Shown here in pieces: positions 1-11,922 of a DNA stretch of 60,000 bases. Position 1 is the first letter of the stretch, and each line of letters opens with the position of its first letter. The notes under the pieces are model-generated. The model was not told the DNA's origin. It worked only from the letters and a program-made list of their open reading frames with translations, and did no database searches. A program made the position numbers and the translations under genes. Origin of the DNA: Membranipora membranacea (lineage: Eukaryota; Bryozoa; Gymnolaemata; Cheilostomatida; Membraniporidae); the NCBI GenBank assembly GCA_914767715.1, contig OU612071.1, positions 20,210,948-20,270,947 on the forward strand, given 5' to 3'.

Positions 1-400
1 ATAGTTCGGCTGGCGATGGCCACAGGCAGATGCGAATTTGGATATATGAAGATTTAGTTTGGAATTTCGAGTGTTGTAGGGTTGGCAAGCTTGAGGGGAA
101 TCATGATAGAGAGCATGAGCAACAAGGCAGATCTGACAGGTTTAGAAATGTGTAATCTTTTTTATTTAAAAAAAGAAAGTGTAACAGTATGCTCATCAAT
201 GGGAGGCGACTTTTATCTGCAAACAATTCTCACTAATCTCTTTTGGAGGATAATGATTTTATCGTCATGTGTTTGTGACACATTGCCCCAAGGTTCAATG
301 CAATACACTGTGTGCTAGTGCATTTTAGCAGACTTGCCAACCTTGAATTAAAAATTGTTTCGGAAAAAATACTTAAATTAATAGTAATTCCAATTTATAC
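1..400. other. 3' flank of the first minus-strand gene
   Basis: No convincing gene is seen. An AATAAA hexamer on the minus strand at 166-161 lies about 235 bases beyond the proposed stop at 401 and could be the polyadenylation signal of the gene at 401-4207. Short open frames here have no splice sites or recognisable motifs. Confidence 0.3.
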
Positions 401-3400
401 TTATATATCAACAGAACAGTGGTACACTAATCGGTGCGGGTGTAATAATTTCCCGGTCTGCAGAATTATCCTACGATCTTTAGGGCATGGCGCTGGCCAC
501 AAATACAGGGGTATCACCATTTGGGATTCATGCACATACTCCCGAACCGTGTACTTTTCCATTGTCATTCGGCTTCCATTCATAACCATATCAGAGTACT
601 AGCATGAGACAGGATTTCTGATTATTACAATTAATTTTATTTTGAAACTGTAGTGAAAAATTTTTTTGTCCAACCGATCTCAACAATACTTCGTTATTAA
701 TTTACACCTTGCTTTTATAGGAACTACTGCACTTTACGCGATGGAAAATACTACAAAAAATGTACATAATAAATCCTACATGTGTCTTTGGAAACAAGAA
801 ACAAATTTATGGATTAAAGGGGCAAAGACGGATAAGCTGACCCCCTAATTGTCGCCTGATTTGGTATCCCCTTGCTCCATTGTATATAAACTCCTATATT
901 AGCCCAAAGAACAACTGTGGCATAAACTCGCATAGTTAACATCACACATCATCATCGAACTCTATCGACGTCATAGCATTTTTGGAATTATCTCGCCTTA
1001 CTCCATTTTTATACAATCTATTTGGATTATATTATTATTTTCTCCTCTACCTACTAAACTGGCAAATCTTTATCATCGTCTTTACTATTAAATTTCAGTC
1101 TAGTTAGCTCCCTGTCAAGATCATCCTGATAGGATTGCCCCATTCCAGATTCAGGAGACTAGTGTATCTGTAAAAGAGCATATACAATTAATTACCTTTA
1201 TGAAGCTATTATTCATGACTACACAGAGGAGTTCCTTTGATTTCTCCTAGATTTTGCCAACCTTATAACTTTACTTATGTAAGCTTACCTGTATGTCCGT
1301 AAGGATTGCGGATGCAACAGTTGGACATTGAGGTTTACGCGCCAATCCTTCTTTCTGCTCTAAGCTTCCTAGCTGACATATTTGAGCATATGCGGCTTTG
1401 GTGGGAGCAGTGCTTTTCACTGAGTTGATCTGGAAAATAAGATGCCAGACAATTGAAATGATGGTTCGCACATTTATCATAATACGTTCATTATAAACAC
1501 ATTGCCTAGTCCATGGAGCACTAAGACAACCAGGCTTGTCTCATGCATAGCTATCCCCATACTGCCACGCTATGAAGTCCATACTGGACATGGGCATGGC
1601 ACTGACTGGCTTCATGCGAGGTCCCCCAATACCGCCCTTTTTAAAGTCACTTATTGAGTTATGATGTAGCCAATGCATGTTATCGTCACAATTAAACTTA
1701 AAAACTACACCAAACCCTGATGATTGACCTAAATCTCGTAGCATAACCTTCTGCGAGTCACCCTGGCAACCACTAGAAAATTATGTTTGAAAAATGCAGA
1801 AATGCCAAGATAAAATTTACTTACATAGCAGGGAGAAAATGATTCATATATCTCTGACCCACGCAGTTGCGTGAGCAACCATTCAAAAAGACTAACTGGC
1901 AAATATCTGCCGTTTCACGATCTACAAGTTTTAAATAAGTTGGAGTTTTAATCGTACCTCAACAGTCTCTGTTGTACATTGCGCTACTTTAGTTCTCGCG
2001 TCATTATCTTCAATTAAGGGATCACACCCTTCAAGAAACACACTTTTTACAGTTGTACAGCCGCCCAACTGTGTTGATGACTAAAATAAAAGCAGAATTC
2101 AGGATCTTTGTAATGGGATCATCACAAATTGATTTCCGTTCCAAATTAATAACAGCAAATGATATTATTTGTGGAGAAAACAAGTAGGGGGTTAGTATGA
2201 CATACCTCAGTCCCCTTTACTGGAGAATCAAAAGTGATTATGGCCACAGAAGAATCTGTCTTCACTAGCTCACCCTCTGGTGTACAAATGGACCTGAGGC
2301 AAACAGGGACATTAGTTACTCAGTAGGGGGTTAGTATAGCATACCTCAGTCCGTTTTACTGGAGAATCAAAAGTGATTAAAGCCACAGAAGAATCTGTCT
2401 TCACTAGCTCACCCTCTGGTGTACGATGGACCTGAGGCAAAACAGGGACATTAATTACTCAGTAAAACTAGTAAATCACAATGTGACAATGAAGTTGATA
2501 GGACTGAAATGGCATTAGGACACAATTGAAACTTACATTTGGTTACTCTTCTACCTCACAAATTTTAAAGTTCTAGTAAACTACTACTAAACTCATCTCA
2601 CCTTTGGAAGACACTGTGTAGGATTTTTCTCCAAATCATCCTTTTTACAGGGTTTGTTCGAGAAGACGAATACACTCTGCACAAAGCTCCACATGGTCAT
2701 CTGTAAGTCACACAAAAATAAATAAACCTTCAAAACCCCTAGGCAGCCAGTCCGCTAGAACAATACATTGTGATTTTCTTGTTCCTTCGTTTTGATTTTG
2801 TCCAGTTCATGTATAACATAGCCTAATCTCAGTTTCTTCAAACAAAATCAACAATTATATGGTCACTGAGATCTGGCCAGAAGGACTATCAAGCCAAACC
2901 AAGAGGGGAAAACTTCCAGGAAAAATTTAAAGAATTGACAAGCTGTCATGATTCCATCCTAATCCCTAACCACAAATTCTGTAATCTCAATGACAGGTTG
3001 AAGAATGTTGTTAGTTGTCTGATATGGAAACAAACCTCAAGAGCCAGACTCTTCTTCTCTGTAACAGTGCACTCAGGAGACTGAGGTCCCGCAATAATCT
3101 ACAATAAAAGTGTTCACAAGAATGTACTCGCGTCCCCAGTTTGATGGTTAGAGATAATTTATTGTTACAGCGCTTTAATTATCAGGGTGTTTTCACACAG
3201 GGAGTCAGGATTGAGTCGCGAGGGGGCACCTGGACAGTGATTCGAAAGGCCAATTCTCATTCCGGTGGCAGTGCAAGATGCCTCGTCATGAATAAACGGG
3301 TTGGGCCAAAATCAACAAGATTTAAACATTAAATTCACCGATATCTGAGGTTATTCAAATACAGAACGGTTGAAATTTAAGGGCTATCAGAAAGGTTTTT

Positions 3401-4207
3401 TATCAGAATTGGCGTCATGGTTAAGGGATACATCTATCATTTTAGTTACTTGTCACAAAATGACAACGGTCTTGTTACAGGTTTCCATCCATATTGAGAG
3501 AAGTAATTAATTCAAAGATACGGTTGAAAAGTTCTGTTCTGTTTAGAGTCTGAAATATCTATGAAGGAATTGCTGCCATAATCACCTTGACATTAGTAAT
3601 GTCATGTTCATGGCCACTGTAAAGAAATCTGATTTAAAATAAAATTCAAAAATTTATTGATGTCAAACATCAGTCAAGTTGTTTGTCTTATAACAAACAG
3701 AGCATTAAATATGGCAGAGTTTTGAGATGAAACAATTCAAAGCGTGAGAACTTTGACAATCAACCGTATTCAAATGCGTTTCATATTATACCTTTTCACT
3801 CACGATCATGAGGAGAAAAAAGTCAGCTAGTAGCCATGTGATTACCTGGAAACTTTGAAGAGGTTCTGCCGCCATGACGAACTCGACCGTTTTAGGTTTG
3901 ACATCATCCTGCTTGCTAGATACTTCACACTTCTCAACATATACACTCTCAATCATGCTATAGCCTTTGAGGCTCTACAAACAAAGGTACAGTATTTTAG
4001 TCGTAGGCAATAATGGACACAACATTAGTTAAGCACTGAGTCCTTATTGATGATCGGATTGGTCGCCACCCTTTCTGCAGCTTAGCAGAGAGTTACCCTG
4101 TGCTATTGATGATTTAGAGTCAGTCAATCTCACTGTTAGGATTTAAATTGATTCAGTACTAGTAAAATTCTGGCACTTACCGGAACGTGGACTCTCTCGG
4201 ATTCCAT
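401..4207 (-). CDS. Multi-exon gene of phase-0 exons, unrecognised repetitive protein
   Basis: I read these exons from minus-strand splice sites: 4207-4181 (start MESERVHVP, donor GTAAGT), 3974-3846, 3098-3036, 2700-2602, 2431-2345, 2080-1958, one beginning near 1760 (end uncertain), 1429-1289, and a probable last exon 598-401. Apart from the one with an uncertain end, every exon is a whole number of codons (27, 129, 63, 99, 87, 123, 141 and 198 bases), so phase 0 is kept throughout; this is strong evidence for one gene. Three exons share a motif of the form hydrophobic-x-S-V-[FY]-[VL] followed by Cys and an acidic stretch (SVYVEKCEV, SVFVFSNKPC, SVFLEGCDP), which suggests an internal repeat of about 60 residues. 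No signal peptide or membrane span is visible. I do not recognise the family. The exon near 1760-1541 (YGDSYA end) could instead be an alternative 3' end, because its phase-0 donor is not obvious. The last exon ends at a TAA. Confidence 0.6.
2184..2461 (-). repeat. 139-bp tandem duplication of a coding exon
   Basis: Two adjacent copies of about 139 bp start at 2184 and 2323, each with an exon and its splice sites. The exon at 2431-2345 is 87 bases and open. The copy at 2293-2206 is 88 bases; one extra base near its 5' end brings a TGA in frame after seven codons. Both keep intact acceptor and donor dinucleotides. Confidence 0.8.
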
Positions 4208-5569
4208 AGTGATTAATAATGCAATTTTAACACCAATAATGGTGACATCATAGATTGTAGGGCATATGAAAAATGTGCACTATGGTAAGACAACTTATTG
4301 GCCCAGATGACACGGCTTCCCCAACAAAGACCTGGCAGTTCACAAAATTTGATACTTGAAGTGAATCTAGATTGACAGTTAAACTTTGGTTACATTTTAG
4401 TAGCAAATAAACAATATTTCGATTTAAAACAGCCATAATCACCATCTGATCGCTGCCACAATGACCTGCAAGGGATGTCGTTCCCAAATCGCTCACTTAT
4501 TTATTGAACTACGTATTGTTATGACAGATATTTAGGAACAAATTTTTCTGATTGAATGGCCAATTTGGAGCATAATTTTCTTATAAATGCATTGCTCATT
4601 TTAATTGAAGAAAGCACATTTTGTTTTCAAAAACATGGCCTTATTTGCTTCTTGCATTACTTACTTACTTCCAAATTAATCCTAGGAGCCAGTTCGGGGC
4701 ATATAGGATATTAAACCAGTTTGATGACCATTGGGGGAAACTTGAGGGGAGAGATGTTGTCAGAATGTGGGTCACCATTGCCTATTGAACATATAGGTTT
4801 TTCACACTATGTAAGCTCACATGTATGCACAGTTACACAATTTACTGCAAGGTCGAGGAAAAAAATAGAATAATACGATCTCACACAGCAGCAGCCAGCA
4901 GCAGCAGGCCAGACATGGACTGCAGCATCAACGAAGGCAAAATGAATGACCTAACCTGATGGATACTAGTAAGCACTCAAAAAAATAAAAAAATATACAA
5001 ACAGAACACAATATCACATACCTAGTACTAAGATTTAGTCGTTGATGCTGTTAACAGGGTTAAAGGAGGTTAAGATGAGAAGTAAACCTTCACGTGGTCC
5101 TTAATTCGATTAAAGTAAGAAAATTTCCATGCGTCGGTACGATGGACCCAGATTATGGTGTTGCCTCTAGTGTTGTGCGCTTTAGATGAGAACCTTATGT
5201 ATTTATTCAATTATATTTCAAATAGCCTTGCCTCAGCCTTGCGTAGGAAGAGGGTGTCTAACTCCGCTCGCCTAACAGCTAAAGATACAATTTTATTTAA
5301 GTTACGGCATTCGGTTATGGTATCAGTTTTATTTAACCAGTAAATCCATCGGAGGGCATTGTTTTGGACCTTCTCAATGGTATTTGTAAGACCTAACGTA
5401 TGTGGCGATCACACTTGGCATGCATATTCCAAAATAGGCTTCACCATGGTCTTGAAGGCAATGAGCTTCGTTTTCTTTGGGGCCTTTGGTCTTTTTACCA
5501 TTCCAAGCAATCTGTTTGCTTTAGCATGTACCTTTGATACATGTGTATTCTATTTGAGGTTGTAATATA
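4208..5569. other. Intergenic stretch, no gene seen
   Basis: Nothing codes convincingly. There is a short imperfect CAG microsatellite at about 4885-4908. The 5' end of the minus-strand gene (start codon 4207) should have its promoter here, but I see no clear TATA box. Confidence 0.4.
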
Positions 5570-7090
5570 TATATATTCCATGTTTATTCTGGAGAAGAAT
5601 AAGTCCTTAGGACTTGTACCCAGAAAACAGAAAAATTGATAAAAATATGGTGTAGAATTAAAAAGACATGTAACTAAAAATCAAGAACAATGACAGGTAA
5701 AATTACAACGTACACGCAGGCATTAATTAGCAGTAAAACATTACACAAGTTGATACACAATAGCTAGGAAAAGAAAAGTTAGAACAATGTAGCAGTAGGC
5801 TAGAATGAAATGATAAGAACTGACTCATTAATTGAGAAGTTTGAGGACGTGGCTCAGAGTGGCATTTTTGAATGTAGCAAGGGATTGACTCAGCTTAACA
5901 TGATTGGGTAATTCGTTAAACTTCTGAGCACCGAAATTAGCTAAAGCAAATCTAAAATTTTCCTTGGATAGTCTAAACCCAGAACTTTTAGCAAGCCGAG
6001 TTTCACTAGTTAATTTCTCGGGGAGCAGATTGGTATCAATTATTGGGACTAAACTATTAACAATTTTATAAAACGTCATCAGATACAAATATTCGAAACG
6101 CAAAGTTAAAACAGGGATGTTGTAGGTCTTTCGAGTATTATCTTTAGAACTGTGATAGTCTATAATTTTCAAACATCTATTCTCAATTTTTAAAAATTCT
6201 TTTTTGACATAGTCGTTTGTGGTAAATAAAACAGGAGAGCTGTATTCCAGATTAGAACGTATAAGTCCAATGTACCAAAGCTTAGCTAATTTAGGTGTCA
6301 GGAATTTTCTATTACGTTGAAAGTTGGTGACTATTGGGTAAAGTTTTTGTTTAATTTTACTGGTATGAGATTTAAAATTTAATTTGTTATCAAGAATCAC
6401 ACCTAAGTACTTAATTTTGTCAGATTGTTTGAAAATGAGATTATTAAATTTAAGTTCCGGAGGTTTGATGTTACGTTTATTAGAAATGGTCATGACATCC
6501 GTTTTACCGCTGTTTAGAACAAGGCAATTTTCACTGTACCAACTGGATGCTTGTTGAATGCTTTTTTCCATAAGTTTTGTGGAAATTTCTGGGTTTTCCC
6601 CACTGGTGACTAGTAGGCAGTCATCAGCATATAGATAACAATTTTTGAGCTCCATCAGATCGTTAATAAACATGATAAACAGGAGTGGTCCGAGTACAGA
6701 CCCCTGCGGCACACCAGTTATAACTCGACTGCATTCAGATACACAACCATTAACTTCCATGGCCTGCTCTCGACTTGAAAGATAATTTTTAATTAAATTT
6801 GATGCATTAGAGTGGAAATTGAATTTCGTTAACAGTTTACTGGCAAGGATCTTATGGTTTACGCAATCAAAAGCTTTACGGATATCAAGTGCAGAAACTG
6901 TGACAAATTTTGACTCGTGCTTTGACAGCAGGGAACAAAATTCGTTGAGTTAAAATTTGATCAGTGGATGTTCCATTTCTGAAACCAAATTGGCGAGAGG
7001 CTATTAGATCATTAATTTCCAGGTAATCACGAATTTGGTAATTTATTATCTTTTCTAGGACTTTACTTAATATTGCACACCTAAATATTT
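5570..7090 (-). mobile_element. 5'-truncated non-LTR (Jockey/CR1-like) retrotransposon
   Basis: The body carries reverse transcriptase on the minus strand. The 3' end, at the low coordinate, has a tail with an inverted GTCCTAAGGAC core followed by a TA-rich run (about 5565-5580), as is common for non-LTR 3' ends. Similarity begins at about 7090 inside the RT fingers (LSKVLEKII), so the endonuclease and the N-terminal part of RT are missing, as expected of a truncated insertion. A frameshift near 6950 separates the fingers segment from the palm. Confidence 0.85.
5828..6760 (-). pseudogene. Reverse transcriptase fragment of non-LTR element
   Basis: About 310 residues covering the RT palm and thumb. 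Visible motifs are GVPQGSVLGPLLF at the start, the catalytic YADD box (LYADDCLLVTS), the motif LGVILDNKLNF, and a C-terminal region ending in VLKLLN. Upstream, in another frame at about 6761-6960, the conserved ALDIRKAFDCVNH motif A is readable, so the true protein began further upstream and the Met at 6760 is internal. No endonuclease domain is present. This family reverse-transcribes its own RNA at a nicked target; this copy is dead. Confidence 0.88.
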
Positions 7091-7759
7091 AACTGAGGCG
7101 GAAGCTGGAATTGGGCTATATCCCAGAAATAAGTATGGGTGGGGATTTCTGAGCCAAATTGGAGATTTGGTTTGGTTTGGTTTGGTTTAATTTGTTGTCA
7201 CATATATACATGTACATACATAATATAGTGAAATGATATATGGATTTGCCGCTGATGACTAAAAAACTAAAAGGTTCAAATGATAAAAAGTAGTTGAAAA
7301 TAAAAAAATAGCACAGAAACAAACTAAAATAGAACATTGTATTAGCGTTTACTGGAGTTATTGCAGACATTTATAAAATGCCGTATAAAGCTGTCACTAC
7401 CGATTTAAATTTTTTTAAATTTAAAAAATAAATATTTTTATATAATTTTAATAAAAATTTTTATAATATTTTATATAAATTTTATATATAAAATACGATA
7501 TAGTAATCACACACACAATATAAATAATTGATTGGTGAGTTCAAAGGCATGGCAAAGGCGGAAAGTTTATTTCAAGCCCCTAGCTATCTGGCAATGATGT
7601 CCAAAGCAAATAATATAATACAGTACATACAATCCAGTTCTCCCTAGTCATACTCAAAGATCCACTTTTGAGTAAATAAATAACTACAAAATTTGTGTGC
7701 AAAAAGCATATGCATGGATGTATTTTGAAACACTTACTTTGAAGGGATTACCTCCCCAT
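7091..7759. other. Low-complexity gap
   Basis: This holds a short TTTGG pentamer run (about 7168-7191) and a very AT-rich segment (about 7405-7500). No coding signal is seen. Confidence 0.5.
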
Positions 7760-8067
7760 TCAAGGCGAGAAGTGACAAAGGTGTCTGAGCACTGCATCCC
7801 TCCAGGCATTCTTTAGATCAGGATTCTTTTCTGTAGCAGCTCTAGGGGCTTTCATACTAATGCACCTGAAACAACCCCAAGTATTTAAAATTATTACATA
7901 GTATCATTTTGTACAACCTTCAATCTAACTGAATAGTGTAATATGCCATGACAAATACTAACTTCTTAATCAGTTTTTCCATTTCTGGACCAGATCTCTC
8001 ACGCATCACTCCAACAGTCTGAAATCCCTGATTGACCACGCTCATAACTCGCGCTGCCGGTTGTGAG
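7760..8067 (-). CDS. Last two exons of a minus-strand gene
   Basis: Exon 8067-7963 (105 bases) has acceptor TATAG and donor GTTAGT. Exon 7865-7760 has acceptor TTTCAG and ends in TGA. Phases agree: the first ends with two bases of a codon that the second completes. The joined part is about 68 residues, hydrophilic, with the segments MRERSGPEMEKLIKK and KNAWRDAVLRHL; it looks like the C-terminal tail of a cytoplasmic or nuclear protein. I do not recognise the family. It may be the 3' end of the gene whose other exons lie at 9146-9673 and 14016-14096, but the exons between are not resolved. Confidence 0.5.
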
Positions 8068-8122
8068 CTATACAGAATTCTACAAGCACACATTTGGCTG
8101 TGTGGCAGCAGTGGTTTAAGAG
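8065..8122 (+). repeat. Single arm of a foldback MITE
   Basis: This segment matches the right arm of the palindromic element at 45452-45790 (shared GAGCTATACAGAATT and TGTGTGGCAGCAGT). The match stops exactly at the splice acceptor of the exon at 8067. Confidence 0.7.
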
Positions 8123-8336
8123 TTAAGATTCATTGTACGTTTCTTTAAATTAGCGAAGCTGCTCCATATGGTTTTTTCAAGTCTGTCCAATTCAGGATAA
8201 ATGATTACCTATATACTGGCCTAATGCAGCATTCTGATAGGTTCGTGGGAGACATACTGACAGCTGGTGACATTATAGCTATGTAACTGTTCTACAAGGT
8301 TGCAGTTCGACATTATGAGTTATGAGTAAAGTTATT

Positions 8337-8470
8337 CTAATTGTCTACGCAAGAGGGGCTGGTTGAAATGGAAGCCCGATCAGTTTTCAACATTGTAATG
8401 CAAACATCAATTTGTCCTCTTTCTTCACATACAATGACAATTCCTTGCTGTGAGCCATGTTTGGTTTTAT
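8337..8470 (-). CDS. Possible alternative terminal exon
   Basis: The acceptor TTTGTATTCAG precedes an open frame of 43 codons ending in TAG (QQGIVIVCEERGQIDV is readable). It starts in a different phase from the exon at 8067. It could be an alternative 3' end or part of another transcript. There is no recognised domain. Confidence 0.3.
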
Positions 8471-9145
8471 CTGAATACAAAAATGCATAAAATTTGTAAA
8501 AAAAAGTTAGTTGTACGCATTTCAGAACACAAAACATACAGTTTGTAACTTAATTATACACAGCAATTTTAATACAAACAGTATTCAGATCACCCTCTGC
8601 CTGTTTGAAAAAAAGAGTAGCCTGTTATGACAGACATAGGCATATAGGGCTCAGGGTGGTCTGTTAAATAAGACCGTCAAAGACGACTCGGCGCATAAAA
8701 CAAAAAAGTCATGACAGAGATGCTGTGATAAATGACATGAGAACAATTATAGTTGTGTTTAAGATACCACATTTTTCATAGACCAAGGATTTTCCTTTTT
8801 GTCCTCATTAATATTGCATCAACAGCCAAATCATTGCATAAAATTTCAATGTTCAATACATTGTGGTTCAGTGCAACACAGTACAATAAACTTCAATTCA
8901 GAAAAAAAGACATGCCACCTGTTATTCACGACAAGATAAAAACCTCATTGAAAACTGATTAAGTCTTCAACGCCTACTTCTCAGGCACCATGGCTGGCTT
9001 CATACACTTGCATGTCCCATACTTCACCAGCTTCAAGTTGGAAAAGGCAGTTGATAAAACCTTTGCAGGTTTCCTCTTCTTTCGTGAAACAATCCTGCGC
9101 GTCTGCCCGAGTCCATGCATGATTACGAAAGAGATGCCTATCGCC
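8471..9145. other. Intron or intergenic; open frame of doubtful status
   Basis: At 8974-9177 the minus strand has a lysine-rich open frame overlapping the tail of the exon at 9146-9673 in another frame. It could be a read-through after a frameshift. No splice signals decide the point. Confidence 0.3.
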
Positions 9146-9673
9146 TTAAAAAGCATTTCTAAATTTCCAATTCCCATGCATCCTCTTCAAAATGTGTGAG
9201 TGTAAAAATGGAGTAGCATAATTAGAGCAGTCGTTCATCAAGGCTATTTGATGATGCAAAATGACAATACTCTCTACGAGATGCGCCGTCATCTCTTCAT
9301 AGAACTCTTCATACACAGGCTCAACCACCTTACTGTGGTGATTATACAGTCCAAAATCCATGGAGAACGTGGAGCATAAAACTACATAAACTCTCCGTTT
9401 CTTCAAAGTGCTTATTCTTAGCCCAATGGCATTGAACCCGTTCTCTGTACGTAAATAAACTTCTCTAGACTTTTTATCTTTAACCGTTAGTTCTACTGGC
9501 CCAGTCGATAGAAATATTATAGAATTAGCATATATAGTTTGAAAGGAATGTGTTATAATGGATAGAAGTTGATCCCAATTTGCACCCGGGTAACATTCCG
9601 TCCTGTCGAACCCGACAGGTGGCATACCTCTGACCACACTATTACCCATGAGGATAAGTTTTACACAACCATC
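9146..9673 (-). CDS. Exon with a possible SGNH-hydrolase-like domain
   Basis: The exon begins at 9673 after a good acceptor (TTCTATTTCTAG) in phase 0 and stays open to 9146, about 175 residues. Near its start a hydrophobic strand runs into GNS (LILMGNSVVRGMPP), and YPGANWDQLLSII follows about 20 residues later. This layout resembles block I and the following helix of SGNH/GDSL-like proteins, but Asn replaces the usual Asp before Ser. Later blocks, including the catalytic His region, are not clear. Its phase matches the exon at 14016-14096, which would place the Gypsy element in the intron between them. The family call is an inference from a short motif. The exon's true 3' end is not resolved. 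Confidence 0.4.
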   Translation of the reverse strand, partial: DGCVKLILMGNSVVRGMPPVGFDRTECYPGANWDQLLSIITHSFQTIYANSIIFLSTGPVELTVKDKKSREVYLRTENGFNAIGLRISTLKKRRVYVVLCSTFSMDFGLYNHHSKVVEPVYEEFYEEMTAHLVESIVILHHQIALMNDCSNYATPFLHSHILKRMHGNWKFRNAF

Positions 9674-9782
9674 CTAGAAATAGAATAATACCACAATATG
9701 GTCAAGTACCTGAAAACATGGCTTAAAAAATATTAACACAACATAAACACAGTACATAGTGCAATAGTGCCTAGTGTGATAG

Positions 9783-10022
9783 TTACAAGTTCATTCTTTT
9801 TACAGGTTTTACAGATCTAACCGATCTCGTGGTTCTCGTTGTCTCTGGTTGGACCTGCGTCCTATCTAGAGACGGCATGACTTCTGTCCTATTCGTTGAA
9901 GGTACTGGCACTGCCTCACAGAACGAGGTTCCTGTACTTCTGTCGGGCTGTGGACAAAGAGCATCCTGTTTAACTACTGGAGTTGCATGTGGCAGAACCT
10001 GATGGGGTACATCAGGCAACAC
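9783..10022 (-). pseudogene. Gypsy pol C-terminal tail
   Basis: Pro-, Thr- and Arg-rich tail (TRTTRSVRSVKPVKRMNL at the end) following integrase in a shifted frame. It ends in TAA with no polypurine tract or LTR after it. Repeated DVPHQ motifs in two frames suggest a small local duplication with a frameshift near 10000. Confidence 0.6.
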
Positions 10023-10984
10023 AGGAGGTAAACTTTCTGATGGGGTACATCAGACTCTGTACTCTCTGGTGATTGCTGTGATGTATGCTGTATATCCGGC
10101 AAGATCTGATGTCTGTTCCTTCTAAGAATTTGACCGTTCCCCTTCTGAAGAGCCACTTCTCTTCCTGTGACATTTAGTGTGACTCTGTCTCCAATTTGAT
10201 CTTTTGTCCTGATCTTCACTCTATGTCTCCGGTTGTACTGATCAGACTGCTTGTTTCGATACCTGGCTTCAAAATCTTTGTGTCCTTTCAGGTCTACCTG
10301 CTTCTCAGCCAGAATACCCATACTGTTTAAACCTCGTCCCATCAGCAGCTGGGCAAGAGAGTGCCCATTCTGTAATGGAGCATCTCTGTAACATAGAGGG
10401 GCTTGATCTATGTTCTCATTCTTCTTGATTAGCTTCTTGAAGGTTTGTACCCCTCTCTCTGCTTCACCATTTGATTGAGAATATTTATGTGAACTGGTAC
10501 GGTGTAAGATATTCGATTGGTCCATAAGTTGCTTAAATCTATCGGACACAAACTGAGGACCATTTTCACTGATGACGGAATTAGGAATTCCAAACAGCGA
10601 GAACACCTTCTTTACTGTGCGGCACACAGTTTCTGCAGTCGTGTCAGAAAGCTTCTCAGCAATCAGATTTCGGCTGAAATAGTCCATGATAATGAGATAA
10701 TAATTACCCCTCTCCTCCACTGTACAAAGATCCATACCAATCTGCCACCACAGGCGTTCAGGAAAAGGCACGGATACCAGATGCTCTCTTGGTTGAGATC
10801 GATGTTTCAAACATGTAGCACATGTTTTAACTAGATCTCTAATTTCTGTAGTTAGACCAGGCCACCATACCAGATCTTTAGCTCTCTCCAAACATTTTGT
10901 TTCTCCAAGATGTCCAGCGTGCATATCCGTCAGTACCCGTGACCTTTCCAAGAGTGGTATGAACACCTTGTTGTTATAAAACAA
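9974..10984 (-). pseudogene. Gypsy integrase
   Basis: About 336 residues. The N-terminal zinc-binding segment (HAGHLGETK, then CATCLKH) and the rve core are clear: IGMDLCTVEE with the first Asp, VISENGPQFVSDRF with Glu-Asn where the second catalytic Asp normally sits, and SNGEAERGVQTFKKL with the catalytic Glu. The change at the second Asp suggests lost activity. A C-terminal SH3-like part follows (GDRVTLNVTGREV). It lies downstream of RNase H in the usual Gypsy order. Confidence 0.88.
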
Positions 10985-11001
10985 TAGATCCCCCGCTTCT
11001 G

Positions 11002-11922
11002 TTAGACATTCCTTGACTGTGTGGATATACTTAACAAACTGCGGACACTGCTTATACTCAGGCCAACCATACTGTATATAACGCTTAATTTGCTGACAAA
11101 CGCATCATTGAGTGTAGAGAACTGGAGTTGTCTCCTGAGAGTCTCCGACATCGGTAGATCTTCTATCATCTCCGATATATCTAGTTCTTCCAGTTGAACC
11201 GCGTCACTCCTTGGACAGGGTGCTCTGCTTAACGCATCGGCTATCAATAACTTCTCACCTGGAGTATATCTAATGGAATAGCAGAATTTAATCATCCTAA
11301 GCCTGAACCTCTGCACACGCATAGGTAGCTTTGCCAATTCCATTTTAGATAGGATACTGATAAGTGGTTTGTGGTCTGTCTCTACTTGAAATTTTCTACC
11401 TGCTAAATAGTAATAAAACTTTTCTGCAGCCCAACAGATTGCCAGCGCCTCCTTTTCAATTTGAGCATACCTTTGTTCTGTTTCACTGAGAGCTCTCGAT
11501 GCATAAGCAATCGGTTTGAGACCCTCTTCTGTTTTCTGAAATAAGGCAGCCCCCAATCCATAAGAGGATGGATCTGTCGATAAAAGAGTGTCTGCCTCAA
11601 TAGAGAACGGCGACAGCACCGGTGCAGAAGCTAAATTTTGTTTCATCTTCTCATATTCAAGAGCCATGTCGTCACTCCAAGTCCAGTTGTCTTTATTTTC
11701 TTTCTTCATCAGCTGCCTGAGCTGTACTGAGTCACTTGCTAAACTCGGAGAGAATTTACCTACATAGTTTACCATCCCAAAAAATCTTTTGAGATCTTTG
11801 ACCTTTTGCGGGGGAGGAAACTCCTGAATTGCTCTTATCTTCTCTGGATCCGCATGAATGCCTTGAGCATCAATGACATGTCCTAGAAAAGTAATTCTGC
11901 TCTGAAAAAATTCATCTGCCAA
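11002..11922 (-). pseudogene. Gypsy RT C-terminus and RNase H
   Basis: About 306 residues. After a short RT remnant (ITFLGHVIDAQGI), the connection region leads into RNase H with GLGAALFQ, AYASRALSETEQRYAQIEKE and ETDHKPLISIL. The first RNase H Asp region is changed (STDPSSYG). The frame joins the RT piece at 11883-12188 only by overlap, and the catalytic YxDD segment is absent at that junction. Confidence 0.88.

Noticed and set aside
312-602. Plus-strand Cys-containing open frame
   Set aside because: It overlaps the minus-strand phase-0 exon 598-401, which fits a gene; the plus frame has only one acceptor-like site.
10517-10834. Plus-strand open frame across integrase
   Set aside because: Antisense shadow of the Gypsy integrase.
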